Source of the DNA: Caballeronia temeraria
Lineage (GTDB): Bacteria; Pseudomonadota; Gammaproteobacteria; Burkholderiales; Burkholderiaceae
Assembly (NCBI RefSeq): GCF_001544795.2
Contig: NZ_FCOI02000004.1
Location: 186,001-250,000 of the forward strand
Length of the DNA stretch: 64,000 bases
Direction: 5' to 3'
This document shows positions 25,571-33,953 of the stretch, one piece after another (the first letter of the stretch is position 1; every line of letters starts with the position of its first letter). Under the pieces are notes generated by a model, which was not told where the DNA came from, ran no database searches, and worked only from the letters and a program-made list of their open reading frames with translations. The translations under genes were made by a program, and so were the position numbers.

Positions 25571-27427
25571 ATGGACAGACGCGATTTCATCAAAAGGACA
25601 TCGGCGGTCGGTGCGGCTATCGCGACGACGAACGTCGCCGCTCAAAGCGGCAATGCCTCGAACGACAAGCCCAATATCCTCTTCATTCTGCTCGACGAGA
25701 TGCGCTTCCCGTGCGTGTTTCCGCAGGGCATCACCGATGTTTCCGGCTTCCTGAAAGCCTATATGCCCAAGACGTTCGATCTTTGGCGAAAGGGCGTCAA
25801 GTTCTCCGGGCACTACACCGCCGCCTCGGCGTGCAGCCCGGCGCGCGCGACGCTCGTCACGGGCCTCTATACGCAGCAGAACTGGCTGCTGACGACCATT
25901 CTCGATTCGCCCGACACGCAGTTGTCGATTCAACCGGTGCTGAACCGCCATTTCCCGACCTACGGCAAGATCCTGAAGTCGCTCGGCTATTCGACGCCAT
26001 ATATCGGCAAATGGCATCTCTCGATCGTGCATCAGGGGCCGCGCCCGCTGTCGCTCTATGGCTTCGACGGCATGACGTATCCCGATCCAACGGGCAGCAA
26101 TCTGCAAGGCACGGTAGGCGATCCCGGCGACGGCTATCTGAACGACGCGAATATCGCTGATCAGGCCACGCAATGGCTGCAACGGCGCAGACCAAGCGAC
26201 TCGCCGTGGTGTCTGACGGTCGGCTTCGTCAATCCGCATGACAAGGAGTTCTTTCCTGCCGGCACGGAATTCAAGCGCTTCACTGCATTGTTCAATTCGA
26301 GTCGCTATAACCCGAACGGTTATACGCAATGGATCGATTACACCGCTGGACCGCCCACTTACGACTGGGAATCGAATCCACTGCGCGATCCGCCGCCGCT
26401 CGCTTATCCATCGACCGCGCCGAACTGGGAATCCGGCTCGCAGCTCGCATCGAACAAGCCGCCCATGCAAACGTTCAACCGCACGATTCAGGAAGCGGTG
26501 TGGGGCGGCGTGCAGGATGATCGCGACGCGGGCTTCGAGATCAGCGCGTATCCGACGAACCCGAATCTTCCGCCCCCGTCCGTGACCCGAGGCATCGCCA
26601 AAGCGCCGTTTCATTACTGGAAACGCGGCCTCGATTCCTATACGCAGATCATGTCGATCGTGGATGCGAAGATAGGCGCCGTCGTCGACTCGCTGCCGCC
26701 CGCCGTCGCGAAGAAAACGATCATCGTTCTGACATCGGATCACGGCGACTATGCGGGCGCGCACGGTCTGATCTCGGGCAAGACCGGCACGTGTTATGAA
26801 GAGGCGTTCAACGTCCCCCTCATCGTGGTCGATCCGACCGGTCAGTACACCGGCGATATCGCCACCGTGCGCGACGGTCTGACATCGTCCGTCGATATTC
26901 TGCCAATGCTCGCGACCATCGCCAATGGAGGACGACGAAACTGGATGACGGGCGACTATGCGCAGTTATACGGGAACCGTCACGACCTCGTGCCGATGCT
27001 GAAGCGTTCGACGGCGCCCGGCCGCCCGTATGTCGTCTTCTCGACCGATGAAACCGTTCCCGACGTATTGAACTTCAATCAGTCCGCGACGCACGTCATC
27101 GGTGTGAGAACCGATGCGGGCAAGCTCGGCACGTATTCGAACTGGGCGCCGTCGACGACGACGATCACCGGTTCGAGCGACCTGGAGTACTACGATTACT
27201 CGACCGAAGCGGGCAGGCTCGAAGTGGACAACCGCTATCGATCTCCGGCGGCGCAAGCGCTGTATCGGCAACTGATCTCCGACATTCTGCCGAACGAATT
27301 GCAGGCGCCTTTGCCGGGCAATCTCGTCGCGCCGCAAAACGCCGCGCAGGCGCGCTATCTCGAGTATGTGCAGTTGATCAACAGCGGAGGCAACGTCGAA
27401 TTGCCGTTCAAGATCGGGGACATCTGA
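25571..27427 (+). CDS. Sulfatase (arylsulfatase-type) with Tat signal
   Basis: Exported sulfate-ester hydrolase of 618 residues. The N-terminus MDRRDFIKRTSAVGAA is a twin-arginine signal. CSPAR at residues 88-92 is the C-x-P-x-R motif whose Cys becomes formylglycine, followed by ATLVTGLY, GKWHLS and the metal-binding TSDHGDYAG. The early metal site reads LLDEMR rather than the usual double Asp, as in some sulfatase subgroups. Start 25571 gives the Tat signal; the 18 codons before it do not. It follows the ssu and MetQ-like genes and probably frees sulfate from organic esters. It could act on another ester. Confidence 0.88.
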   Translation: MDRRDFIKRTSAVGAAIATTNVAAQSGNASNDKPNILFILLDEMRFPCVFPQGITDVSGFLKAYMPKTFDLWRKGVKFSGHYTAASACSPARATLVTGLYTQQNWLLTTILDSPDTQLSIQPVLNRHFPTYGKILKSLGYSTPYIGKWHLSIVHQGPRPLSLYGFDGMTYPDPTGSNLQGTVGDPGDGYLNDANIADQATQWLQRRRPSDSPWCLTVGFVNPHDKEFFPAGTEFKRFTALFNSSRYNPNGYTQWIDYTAGPPTYDWESNPLRDPPPLAYPSTAPNWESGSQLASNKPPMQTFNRTIQEAVWGGVQDDRDAGFEISAYPTNPNLPPPSVTRGIAKAPFHYWKRGLDSYTQIMSIVDAKIGAVVDSLPPAVAKKTIIVLTSDHGDYAGAHGLISGKTGTCYEEAFNVPLIVVDPTGQYTGDIATVRDGLTSSVDILPMLATIANGGRRNWMTGDYAQLYGNRHDLVPMLKRSTAPGRPYVVFSTDETVPDVLNFNQSATHVIGVRTDAGKLGTYSNWAPSTTTITGSSDLEYYDYSTEAGRLEVDNRYRSPAAQALYRQLISDILPNELQAPLPGNLVAPQNAAQARYLEYVQLINSGGNVELPFKIGDI

Positions 27428-27441
27428 CGCACATGCGCGTT

Positions 27442-27729
27442 TCAATGCATGCGCCGCACGGCGCGCAGCAGCAGATCGCCATCCTCGGTGATGCGCGGCA
27501 GCCGTGCGCCGCTCACGAGTTGCTCCATTGCAACCAGTTGGCGTTCGAGAAGCGTATCGAGTTCATGCCGGTCGACGATCTGATCGGCCGCATCCTTGAC
27601 GAGCATGAGAGTCGCAAATTCGTGGGCGCTGAGCATACGTGTCTCCCGATCGTTCGAATAATAAGTGATGTAGGTCTGCGCCGGCTTGCGAAGCCGCACG
27701 ATGAATTCAGCGCGCGCTTCAGGACGCAT
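27442..27729 (-). CDS. Small hypothetical protein
   Basis: A 95-residue soluble protein (MRPEARAEFIVRLRKPAQTYITYYSND...), rich in charged residues with a likely helical C-terminal half. I recognise no domain. It converges on the sulfatase, with stop codons 14 bases apart, and lies on the same strand as, and after, the immunity-like gene. The ribosome site is poor (GAGG about 12 bases before the ATG), so the start is uncertain. Confidence 0.5.
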   Translation of the reverse strand: MRPEARAEFIVRLRKPAQTYITYYSNDRETRMLSAHEFATLMLVKDAADQIVDRHELDTLLERQLVAMEQLVSGARLPRITEDGDLLLRAVRRMH

Positions 27730-27828
27730 GACCCCGGGGTACCTCTGTTCGCGATAGCAGCGGGAATCGATAGTAGGGCCTGCCGCACAGACGAAGCAAT
27801 CCGGGTCGTCCCGTATAGTGGGAGACGA

Positions 27829-28143
27829 TCATCGGCGCTCGCGCTGGTCGTCCGTCGCGCGAGCGCTGCGCGTATGCGCTCGCGACACGATTGCATCGAT
27901 GGTGCCTTGCGTCGATGCACACCGGTTCTTCTTCACGATGCGCTGGAGCGTCCTGACGCTATCCGGATGAAGCGCCCAATACAGTGCGGCGAACCAGCCG
28001 ATGATGGTCCAACCGAACATGACGTTGAACAGCGCGAGCAGCAGCACGGAACGCCGCTTTTTCCGGTCGGCGATGATCGCGGGCAGCAAGTAGAGTGCAA
28101 TGGCCACGACGGTCAGCAGTACGTTTTGAAGTATGTGCATCAT
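27829..28143 (-). CDS. Superinfection immunity-like small membrane protein
   Basis: A 104-residue protein with two hydrophobic helices: an N-terminal one ending at LLPAIIADRKKRRS and a second with LLALFNVMFGWTIIGWFAALYWAL. This pattern, including the N-x2-x-GWTIIGW segment, matches the superinfection immunity (T4 Imm-like) family, common in bacterial genomes outside prophages. AAGGAATG stands before the ATG pair at 28143/28140 and a TATAAA box lies about 45 bases further up. It follows emrB; no phage genes are nearby, so an anti-phage role is only the family name. Confidence 0.75.
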   Translation of the reverse strand: MMHILQNVLLTVVAIALYLLPAIIADRKKRRSVLLLALFNVMFGWTIIGWFAALYWALHPDSVRTLQRIVKKNRCASTQGTIDAIVSRAHTRSARATDDQRERR

Positions 28144-28216
28144 GTCATTCCTTTTGACTCGACACCGGCGACATTTTCAATTTATAGGGTATCGGCGCGC
28201 GCGGTGAAGCCGCCGT

Positions 28217-29770
28217 TCAGTGCCCGCCCGCGCCCGCCGCGCCCGCACCCGCGCCCTTGCCCGGCTTCGTCAGCCAGATGAGCGGAACGATCGCGATAAA
28301 GATCACCGCCGACAGCCAGAAGATGTCGTTGAGGCCGAGCATCGCGGCTTGCGCAGTCAACGAACGTTCGAAAAACGCCAGCGCCTGCGAACGGCTGCCG
28401 CCGAGCGTGCCCTGCAACGAGCCGATTGCATCGACGAACGTGGGGTTGTGGATGCTCGCTTGCTCGACGAGTTGCGCATGATGCAGGATCGTGCGGTCAT
28501 TCCAGCCCGTGCTTGCGAGCGATGTGCCGACCGCGCCCGCGAACACGCGCGCGAAGTTCGACAAACCGGCCGCAGCGGGAATCTTCGCGGGCGGCAATCC
28601 CGAGAGGATGATGGCCGTCAGCGGCACGAAGAAGAGCGCGGTCGGAATGCCTTGCAGCAGCGTCGGCACGACGAGCGTGAAGGTATCGACACCGGTCGTA
28701 TAGTGCGAGCGCATGAAGAACACGGCAGCGAAGCCGAAGAACGCGAGCGTGGCGAGCACGCGGGCATCGGATCGCGGCATCAGCTTGCCCATCACCGGCG
28801 CGAGAATCACGGCGAAAATGCCGAGCGGTGCGGTGACGAGACCGGCATCGACGGAACGGTAGTTGAGATATTGCTGCATCCATTGCGGCAACAGCACGAG
28901 GTTCGAGAAGAACACCGCATACGCCACGGAGATCGCCACCGTCCCGCCCCGAAAATTGCGCCCCGCGAAGAGCTTGATGTCGACCACCGGATTCTGCTCG
29001 GTCAGCTCCCAGATCAGAAAGAACACGAAGCTGATGAGCGCGAACACGCCGAGCGCGACGATCACCGGCGATGAAAACCAGTCGAGGTCCTTGCCCTTGT
29101 CGAGCATGATCTGTAGCGAGGCGACCCACGCGATGAGCGAGATCAGACCGACCTTGTCGATGGGCACGCGCTTTACCGGCGTCTCGCGTTCGCGATAGAT
29201 CGCCCATGTCACGCCCGCCGCGAACAGCCCGACCGGAATGTTGATGTAGAAGATCCACGACCATGAATAGCTGTCGGTGATCCAGCCGCCGAGCGCCGGT
29301 CCCGCGATCGGACCGACGGTCGCGGTCATCGCCCAGAGCGCGAGCGCCGTCGAGCTCTTTTCCTTCGGATAGGAGCCGAGCAGAATGGCCTGCGACATCG
29401 GAATCAGCGGCCCGGCGACCGCGCCTTGCAGGATGCGCGCGGCCAGCAGCACCGGCAGATTCGGCGCGATGCCGCACAGCCATGACGACACGACGAACAG
29501 CAGGATCGCCCACACGAAGAGCTTGATCTGACCGACACGCTGCGTGAGCCAGCCTGTGAGCGGAATCGAGATCGCGTTGGCGGCGGCGAAGAGCGTGATG
29601 ACCCAGGTGCCCTCGTCGACCGACACGCCGAGATTGCCGGCGATGGTCGGAATCGCGACATTGGCGATCGACGAATCGAGCACGTTCATGAAGGTCGCGA
29701 GCGCGACGGCGACGGTCGCCAGGACGAGCTTGCCGCCGGAGAGCGGTGCGGGTTGCGTGGCCGGGTTCAT
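28217..29770 (-). CDS. emrB: Multidrug efflux MFS permease, EmrB/DHA2 family
   Basis: Inner-membrane drug:H+ antiporter, 517 residues with 14 predicted helices as in the DHA2 family. LATFMNVLDSSIANVAIPTIAG is the helix 1 signature (motif D1) and GPALGGWITDSYSWSWIFYINIPVG is motif C plus the following loop. Together with EmrA and the outer-membrane factor it should form a tripartite pump. It lies 58 bases after emrA; the gap holds a 31-bp element also found before the outer-membrane gene. Confidence 0.92.
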   Translation of the reverse strand: MNPATQPAPLSGGKLVLATVAVALATFMNVLDSSIANVAIPTIAGNLGVSVDEGTWVITLFAAANAISIPLTGWLTQRVGQIKLFVWAILLFVVSSWLCGIAPNLPVLLAARILQGAVAGPLIPMSQAILLGSYPKEKSSTALALWAMTATVGPIAGPALGGWITDSYSWSWIFYINIPVGLFAAGVTWAIYRERETPVKRVPIDKVGLISLIAWVASLQIMLDKGKDLDWFSSPVIVALGVFALISFVFFLIWELTEQNPVVDIKLFAGRNFRGGTVAISVAYAVFFSNLVLLPQWMQQYLNYRSVDAGLVTAPLGIFAVILAPVMGKLMPRSDARVLATLAFFGFAAVFFMRSHYTTGVDTFTLVVPTLLQGIPTALFFVPLTAIILSGLPPAKIPAAAGLSNFARVFAGAVGTSLASTGWNDRTILHHAQLVEQASIHNPTFVDAIGSLQGTLGGSRSQALAFFERSLTAQAAMLGLNDIFWLSAVIFIAIVPLIWLTKPGKGAGAGAAGAGGH

Positions 29771-29793
29771 TGCATCCTCTGATGAGTTAATAA

Positions 29794-29824
29794 CTGATCT
29801 GTCAGATATATCGACGCAAAAAAT
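29794..29824. promoter_or_regulatory. 31-bp repeated element, copy upstream of emrB
   Basis: This 31-base element matches the one at 32527-32557 at 26 positions. It contains ATCTG-T-CAGAT, and on the minus strand ATCTGACAGATCAG, a probable MarR site, 24-54 bases upstream of emrB. Confidence 0.6.
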
Positions 29825-29828
29825 CGCG

Positions 29829-31022
29829 TCAGTGCGACGTCACGTTTTCCGCGATGATCCGTTCGATCTGCGCATCCGCTTGTTCGCCGTAGTGGCTGTA
29901 GACATCGGTTCGATACGAAGTCGTCGATGCCGCGCCGAGTTGCGTGCCCGATGTATCGCGCGTTTCGACGTCGACATCCATCGAAAGCCCGATGCGCAGC
30001 GGATGCGCATCCAGTTCGCGCTGATCGAGGCGGATGCGCACCGGCAGGCGCTGCACGACCTTGATCCAGTTGCCGGTCGCGTTCTGCGCGGGCAGCACCG
30101 CGAACGCCGCGCCCGTGCCCGCCGAAAAGCCTTCGACATGGCCGTGGTACTTCACCTTCGAGCCGTATGCATCGGCGGTGAGCGTGACCGGCTGGCCGAT
30201 GCGCATATGCGCGAGCTGCACTTCCTTGAAGTTCGCATCGACCCAGACGCCGTCGAGCGGCACGATCGCCATGAGCGGCGCGCCGGGCGCGACGCGCTGC
30301 CCGACCTGCACCGAGCGGCGCGCGACGTAACCCGTCACCGGCGCGGGCAACGTGTTGCGCGCATTGTCGAGCCACGCGTCGCGCACCTTCGCGGCGGCGG
30401 CGTGCACGTTCGGATGCCGTTCGATCGACGTACGGTCGGTCAGCGCGTGATTCGCCTCGGATTGCTGGCGTCCCGCGTCGAGCGCGGCCTGCGCGGCGCT
30501 CACGGCATCGCGCGCATGTGCGATGTCCTCGCCGGACACCGCGCCGGTTTCCGCGATCGCCATGCGGCGCTTCAAATCCGACTGCGCACGCGTCAGATCG
30601 GACTGGCGTTGCGCGACCGTCGCGGCGTAATACGCGTTGTTGACGTACAGGCTGCTCACCTGCCGGACCGTCTGCGCGAGATTCGCTTCAGCGTTGGAGA
30701 GCGCGACTTTGGCATCGGCGGCGTCGAGCGTGACGACGGGTTCGCCCTGGCGCACGATCTGCGTGTCGTCGGCGTTCACGGCGACAACCGTGCCGCTCAC
30801 TTCGGGCGTCAGTTGCACGAGATTGCCGCTTACGTAGGCGTCGTCGGTCGATTCGAAGTAGCGGCCCGTCGTGTAGTAATAGCCGCCCCAGCCCGCGCCG
30901 CCGATCGCGATCGACGCCGCGAGCAGCGAAAGCAGCAGCGTGCGTTTGGTGCGAGGTTTCGCATCGGCGGCCGAATCCGCTTGATCCGTGCCGGCGCGTT
31001 CTTTGATCAGGGTGTCGCTCAT
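29829..31022 (-). CDS. emrA: Efflux periplasmic adaptor, EmrA/HlyD family
   Basis: Membrane-fusion protein of 397 residues that links the EmrB permease to the outer-membrane factor. One N-terminal anchor helix (about residues 28-46) is followed by a biotinyl-lipoyl-like half (YVSGNLVQLTPEVSGTVVAVNADD), a helical hairpin and the second half with TGYVARRSVQVGQRV and PLDGVWVDANFKE. The chosen start MSDTLIKER excludes 17 upstream codons. It follows the outer-membrane gene by 31 bases. Confidence 0.92.
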   Translation of the reverse strand: MSDTLIKERAGTDQADSAADAKPRTKRTLLLSLLAASIAIGGAGWGGYYYTTGRYFESTDDAYVSGNLVQLTPEVSGTVVAVNADDTQIVRQGEPVVTLDAADAKVALSNAEANLAQTVRQVSSLYVNNAYYAATVAQRQSDLTRAQSDLKRRMAIAETGAVSGEDIAHARDAVSAAQAALDAGRQQSEANHALTDRTSIERHPNVHAAAAKVRDAWLDNARNTLPAPVTGYVARRSVQVGQRVAPGAPLMAIVPLDGVWVDANFKEVQLAHMRIGQPVTLTADAYGSKVKYHGHVEGFSAGTGAAFAVLPAQNATGNWIKVVQRLPVRIRLDQRELDAHPLRIGLSMDVDVETRDTSGTQLGAASTTSYRTDVYSHYGEQADAQIERIIAENVTSH

Positions 31023-31053
31023 CTCGGTGGTCCGGTTCGATTGAGTATGTCGA

Positions 31054-32523
31054 TCAGCGTGCGGCGATGGCATCGCCCGACGTGTCCGTGTAGCCGCCGC
31101 CCAGCGCGGCCGCGAGCGCGATCTGCTGGTCGCGCCGGTCCATCTTCAGATTCGCGACGGCGCGTTCGGCCGCGAGCGCATTCGTCTCGGCGTTCAGCAC
31201 GGTCAGTTGATTCGCGAGGCCCGCGCGATACTGCGTGAGCGCGAGTTGCTGCGCGCTGTGCGCGGCGTCCTGCGCGACGTTCGCATCGACGAGTTGCGTA
31301 TCCGTCGAATGGATCTGCGAGAGAGTCGTGGCGACGTCGGCGAGCGCGTTGACGAGTGTCTGGTCATAGGTCGCGACGGCGTAATCGAACTCCGCATAGC
31401 GATCCTTGAGTTGCGCGCGCAACGCGCCGCCATCGAAGATCGGCAGATGGATCGCCGGGCCCGCCGACATGGTGCGGCTCGCCGCCGTCAGAAACCGGCC
31501 GAACCCGAAGGCGTCGAGCCCGAGCGACGCGCTCAGGTTGATGTCGGGATAGAACTCCGCCTTCGCTTCCTTGATGTCGTGCGTCATCGCATCCACACGC
31601 CAGCGCGCCGCGACGATATCGGGGCGGCGGCTCACGAGATCGGCGGGCAAATTGGACGGCAGACGCACGTCATCGCCGATGCCGAGTTGCGGGCGCGCGA
31701 TCGACAAGCCACGGTCCGGACCTTTGCCGAGCAGCGCCGCGATCTGATAGCGCGTCACGACGATGCGGCCATCGAGCGCGGATAGCGTCGCGCGGCTCGA
31801 CGCGAAATCGGCCTCGGCGGTCTTGCGTTCGACTTCGGTATCGAGCCCGTTCGCGATGCGGCCCGCGGTGATGCGCACGATCTTCCCGCGCTCGTCGACC
31901 TCGTTCTGCGCGATGTCGCGCAACGCATAGAGCCGCGCGAGCTGGTTGTACGAACGCGCGATGGATGCGTCGAGCGCGAGGCGCACGGCTTCCGCATCCG
32001 CCCGGCTCGCCTGCACTTGCGACACGGCGGACTTGAGCGCCTCGCGATTCTTGCCCCACAGATCGAGATCGTAGGACGCCGATAACAGCCCCTTGTTCTC
32101 CGACTGCCACGAACCGGCATACGGCGGCGGCACGAGCGCGTTCTCCGAATAGCGTTGGCGCGAGTATGAGTAGGACGCGTCGGCGCGCGGCAGCGTGCCC
32201 GCCTTCGCAGTTTCGCTGTATGCCGACGCCGCCGCGATGCGCGCACGCGCCTGTTCGAGCGTCGGGCTGCCGGCGAGCGCTTCGTCGAGCAGCGCGCGCA
32301 ATTGCGCATCGCCGAACTGATCGGCCCAGCCGGCGGCGGGCCAGCGGCCTTCGTCGGCGGGCAGGCTCTGCTGCGTCGCGTAGCTTTGCGGCTGTGCGAT
32401 GTCCTTGTCGCTATGAATGCCGGCGTAGTTCGCGCAGGCCGAGAGCACGGCGGCGAACATCAGCGAGACGCCCGCTCGCGCGATTCGCAAACCGGACGTA
32501 CGAAGATTTTGTTGCTCTTTCAT
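31054..32523 (-). CDS. Efflux outer-membrane factor lipoprotein (NodT/OprM family)
   Basis: Outer-membrane channel of the pump, 489 residues. The lipoprotein signal ends at LSAC with Cys30. Two repeats of the outer-membrane efflux family follow, with ASYDLDLWGKNREAL and the RPDIVAARWRVDA signature. First of the three pump genes after marR; its upstream gap carries the second copy of the 31-bp element. Confidence 0.92.
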   Translation of the reverse strand: MKEQQNLRTSGLRIARAGVSLMFAAVLSACANYAGIHSDKDIAQPQSYATQQSLPADEGRWPAAGWADQFGDAQLRALLDEALAGSPTLEQARARIAAASAYSETAKAGTLPRADASYSYSRQRYSENALVPPPYAGSWQSENKGLLSASYDLDLWGKNREALKSAVSQVQASRADAEAVRLALDASIARSYNQLARLYALRDIAQNEVDERGKIVRITAGRIANGLDTEVERKTAEADFASSRATLSALDGRIVVTRYQIAALLGKGPDRGLSIARPQLGIGDDVRLPSNLPADLVSRRPDIVAARWRVDAMTHDIKEAKAEFYPDINLSASLGLDAFGFGRFLTAASRTMSAGPAIHLPIFDGGALRAQLKDRYAEFDYAVATYDQTLVNALADVATTLSQIHSTDTQLVDANVAQDAAHSAQQLALTQYRAGLANQLTVLNAETNALAAERAVANLKMDRRDQQIALAAALGGGYTDTSGDAIAAR

Positions 32524-32526
32524 TTT

Positions 32527-32557
32527 CTGACCTGTCAGATATATGGACGAAAAGAAT
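32527..32557. promoter_or_regulatory. 31-bp repeated element, copy upstream of the outer-membrane factor gene
   Basis: Second copy of the element upstream of emrB (26 of 31 identical). On the minus strand it holds ATCTGACAGGTCAG, and it ends four bases before the start codon, so a bound repressor could block both transcription and ribosome access. Confidence 0.6.
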
Positions 32558-32582
32558 GCGCGGACCCTTTCGCGTCGCGCGC

Positions 32583-33020
32583 TCAGTCTTCGACGAACTT
32601 GTTCAGCAGCCGGCGGAACTCCTGAAACTCGCTTTTGGTGAACTTCTTCAGACGCTTGTTCAGCACGACCGGCGCGATATGCGGCAACTCGTCCGCGATC
32701 TTTTCGCCGGCACGGGTCAGCGTGAGATTGACGACACGGCGATCCTCCAGACTGCGCGCGCGCTGCAGCAGCCCTTTAGTTTCGAGCTTGTCGAGCATGC
32801 GCGTCATGAGGCCCGTGTCGATGCCGAGCAGTTTCGACAGTTCGAACGGCGTCTGCGTCTCGCCGTCGCGCATGGACAGGAGAATGCCCATTTGCTGCGA
32901 GGTGATGCCGAGGTCTTTCAGAGCGGCGTCGATTTCCGCGACCAGAAGATTGCGCGCCTTGTTGACCGCGAAACCGACGCTCTGCGTCAAGGTGAAGCTT
33001 TCGGGTGTGTAATGGTCCAT
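32583..33020 (-). CDS. MarR family transcriptional regulator
   Basis: A 145-residue winged-helix regulator: recognition region TPFELSKLLGIDTGLMTRMLDKLETKGLL and the wing SLEDRRVVNLTLTRAGE with the family DxRxxxxxLT pattern. First gene of the pump operon and probably its repressor, released by a small toxic molecule. ATCTGAC-N4-CAG sites occur before marR, the outer-membrane gene and emrB. Confidence 0.92.
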   Translation of the reverse strand: MDHYTPESFTLTQSVGFAVNKARNLLVAEIDAALKDLGITSQQMGILLSMRDGETQTPFELSKLLGIDTGLMTRMLDKLETKGLLQRARSLEDRRVVNLTLTRAGEKIADELPHIAPVVLNKRLKKFTKSEFQEFRRLLNKFVED

Positions 33021-33063
33021 GCCTGTTCTCCACTGCGGCGAACTGCCATGGAACGTACATTTA

Positions 33064-33091
33064 CTGCAAAGTCAGATTTTGTCAAGTCTGA
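33064..33091 (-). promoter_or_regulatory. marR promoter/operator region
   Basis: On the minus strand TTGACA (33085-33080) is a consensus -35 box; the expected -10 region reads TAAATG, which is weak. ATCTGAC-TTTG-CAG (33077-33064) fills the spacer and matches the sites before the other pump genes. TCAGA (33072-33076) and TCTGA (33087-33091) form an inverted repeat across the -35 box. Confidence 0.5.
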
Positions 33092-33100
33092 TTTCTGAAC

Positions 33101-33796
33101 TCACAACCCCGGCATGATTGGATAGGGAATCGTATGATCTTCCACCCGCTTCACGCCCGGAATGCTTTCCGACGCGATCCGCATCGCGTCGAGCTGATCC
33201 CTCGACCACACCGTTCCCCACAGATGCACCACGCCGTCGCGCACGACGATATTGCGCCCCGGAAAGGCCCAGCCACGGCCGGTGAGATCGCCCATCAGCA
33301 TCGCGCGGATTTCGGCGTCGCTGGCGAGTGCGTCGGGCGCGGGTTCCAGGGCAAGCACGGACGCCAGCGCCTGCACGAGATTCGAGCGGCTGACGATGCC
33401 GACGAGACGGTCGTCGCGCAACACGGGCACGCGCTTGATGTGATGGCTTTCGAGCACCGCGGCGATATCGGCGAGCGAGGTGTCCTCCTTCACGCAGATG
33501 GGTCCGCGGCTCATGATCTCGCCAACCGTGGGCGCATGCGACTTGATGTAATCGGCGGCGCCGCCATCGGAGCCGAGCATGTCGAGCCACCACGAGCGGC
33601 GGTTGCGCTTCTCGGTGCCGATTTCCTCGCGATGAAGCAGATCGCCTTCGCTGATCATGCCGAGCACACGCCCTTCCTGATCGACGACGGGCGCGGCGCT
33701 GATGCGATGCTGCACCAGGAGACGCGCCAGATCGTGCACCTTCGTTTCGGGCGTGACGGAAACGACGGGAGAAGTCATTACATCGCGTGCTTGCAT
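33101..33796 (-). CDS. CBS domain pair plus BON domain protein
   Basis: A 231-residue cytosolic protein: two CBS domains (about residues 1-60 with MTSPVVSVTPETKVHDLARLL, and 93-150 with IMSRGPICVKEDTSLADI) that usually bind adenine nucleotides, then a BON domain (about 175-225, NIVVRDGVVHLWGTVWS). No catalytic domain is attached. Such proteins are often induced at low oxygen in Burkholderia, and an ANR-type box stands upstream. Exact function unknown. Confidence 0.9.
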   Translation of the reverse strand: MQARDVMTSPVVSVTPETKVHDLARLLVQHRISAAPVVDQEGRVLGMISEGDLLHREEIGTEKRNRRSWWLDMLGSDGGAADYIKSHAPTVGEIMSRGPICVKEDTSLADIAAVLESHHIKRVPVLRDDRLVGIVSRSNLVQALASVLALEPAPDALASDAEIRAMLMGDLTGRGWAFPGRNIVVRDGVVHLWGTVWSRDQLDAMRIASESIPGVKRVEDHTIPYPIMPGL

Positions 33797-33868
33797 CGTG
33801 AACTCCGGAGGTCGAATGAAGAGTGCCGCGCGAGTGACGCAGAGGCATCCTGCTGCGGCCCTCAGTCA

Positions 33869-33909
33869 CTTTAAGGATCACGGTGCAATCTTCGATTGAC
33901 CTGCATCAA
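33869..33909 (-). promoter_or_regulatory. ANR/FNR-type class II promoter of the CBS-BON gene
   Basis: On the minus strand TTGATGCAGGTCAA (33909-33896) is an exact TTGAT-N4-GTCAA box. A TTAAAG -10-like hexamer (33874-33869) stands at the spacing expected when the box is centred at -41.5, leaving about 70 bases of leader before the ATG. Confidence 0.65.
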
Positions 33910-33953
33910 GCATTTCACTGGCGCACGGGTGCGACGCGCCGACGCGGCCCGGC

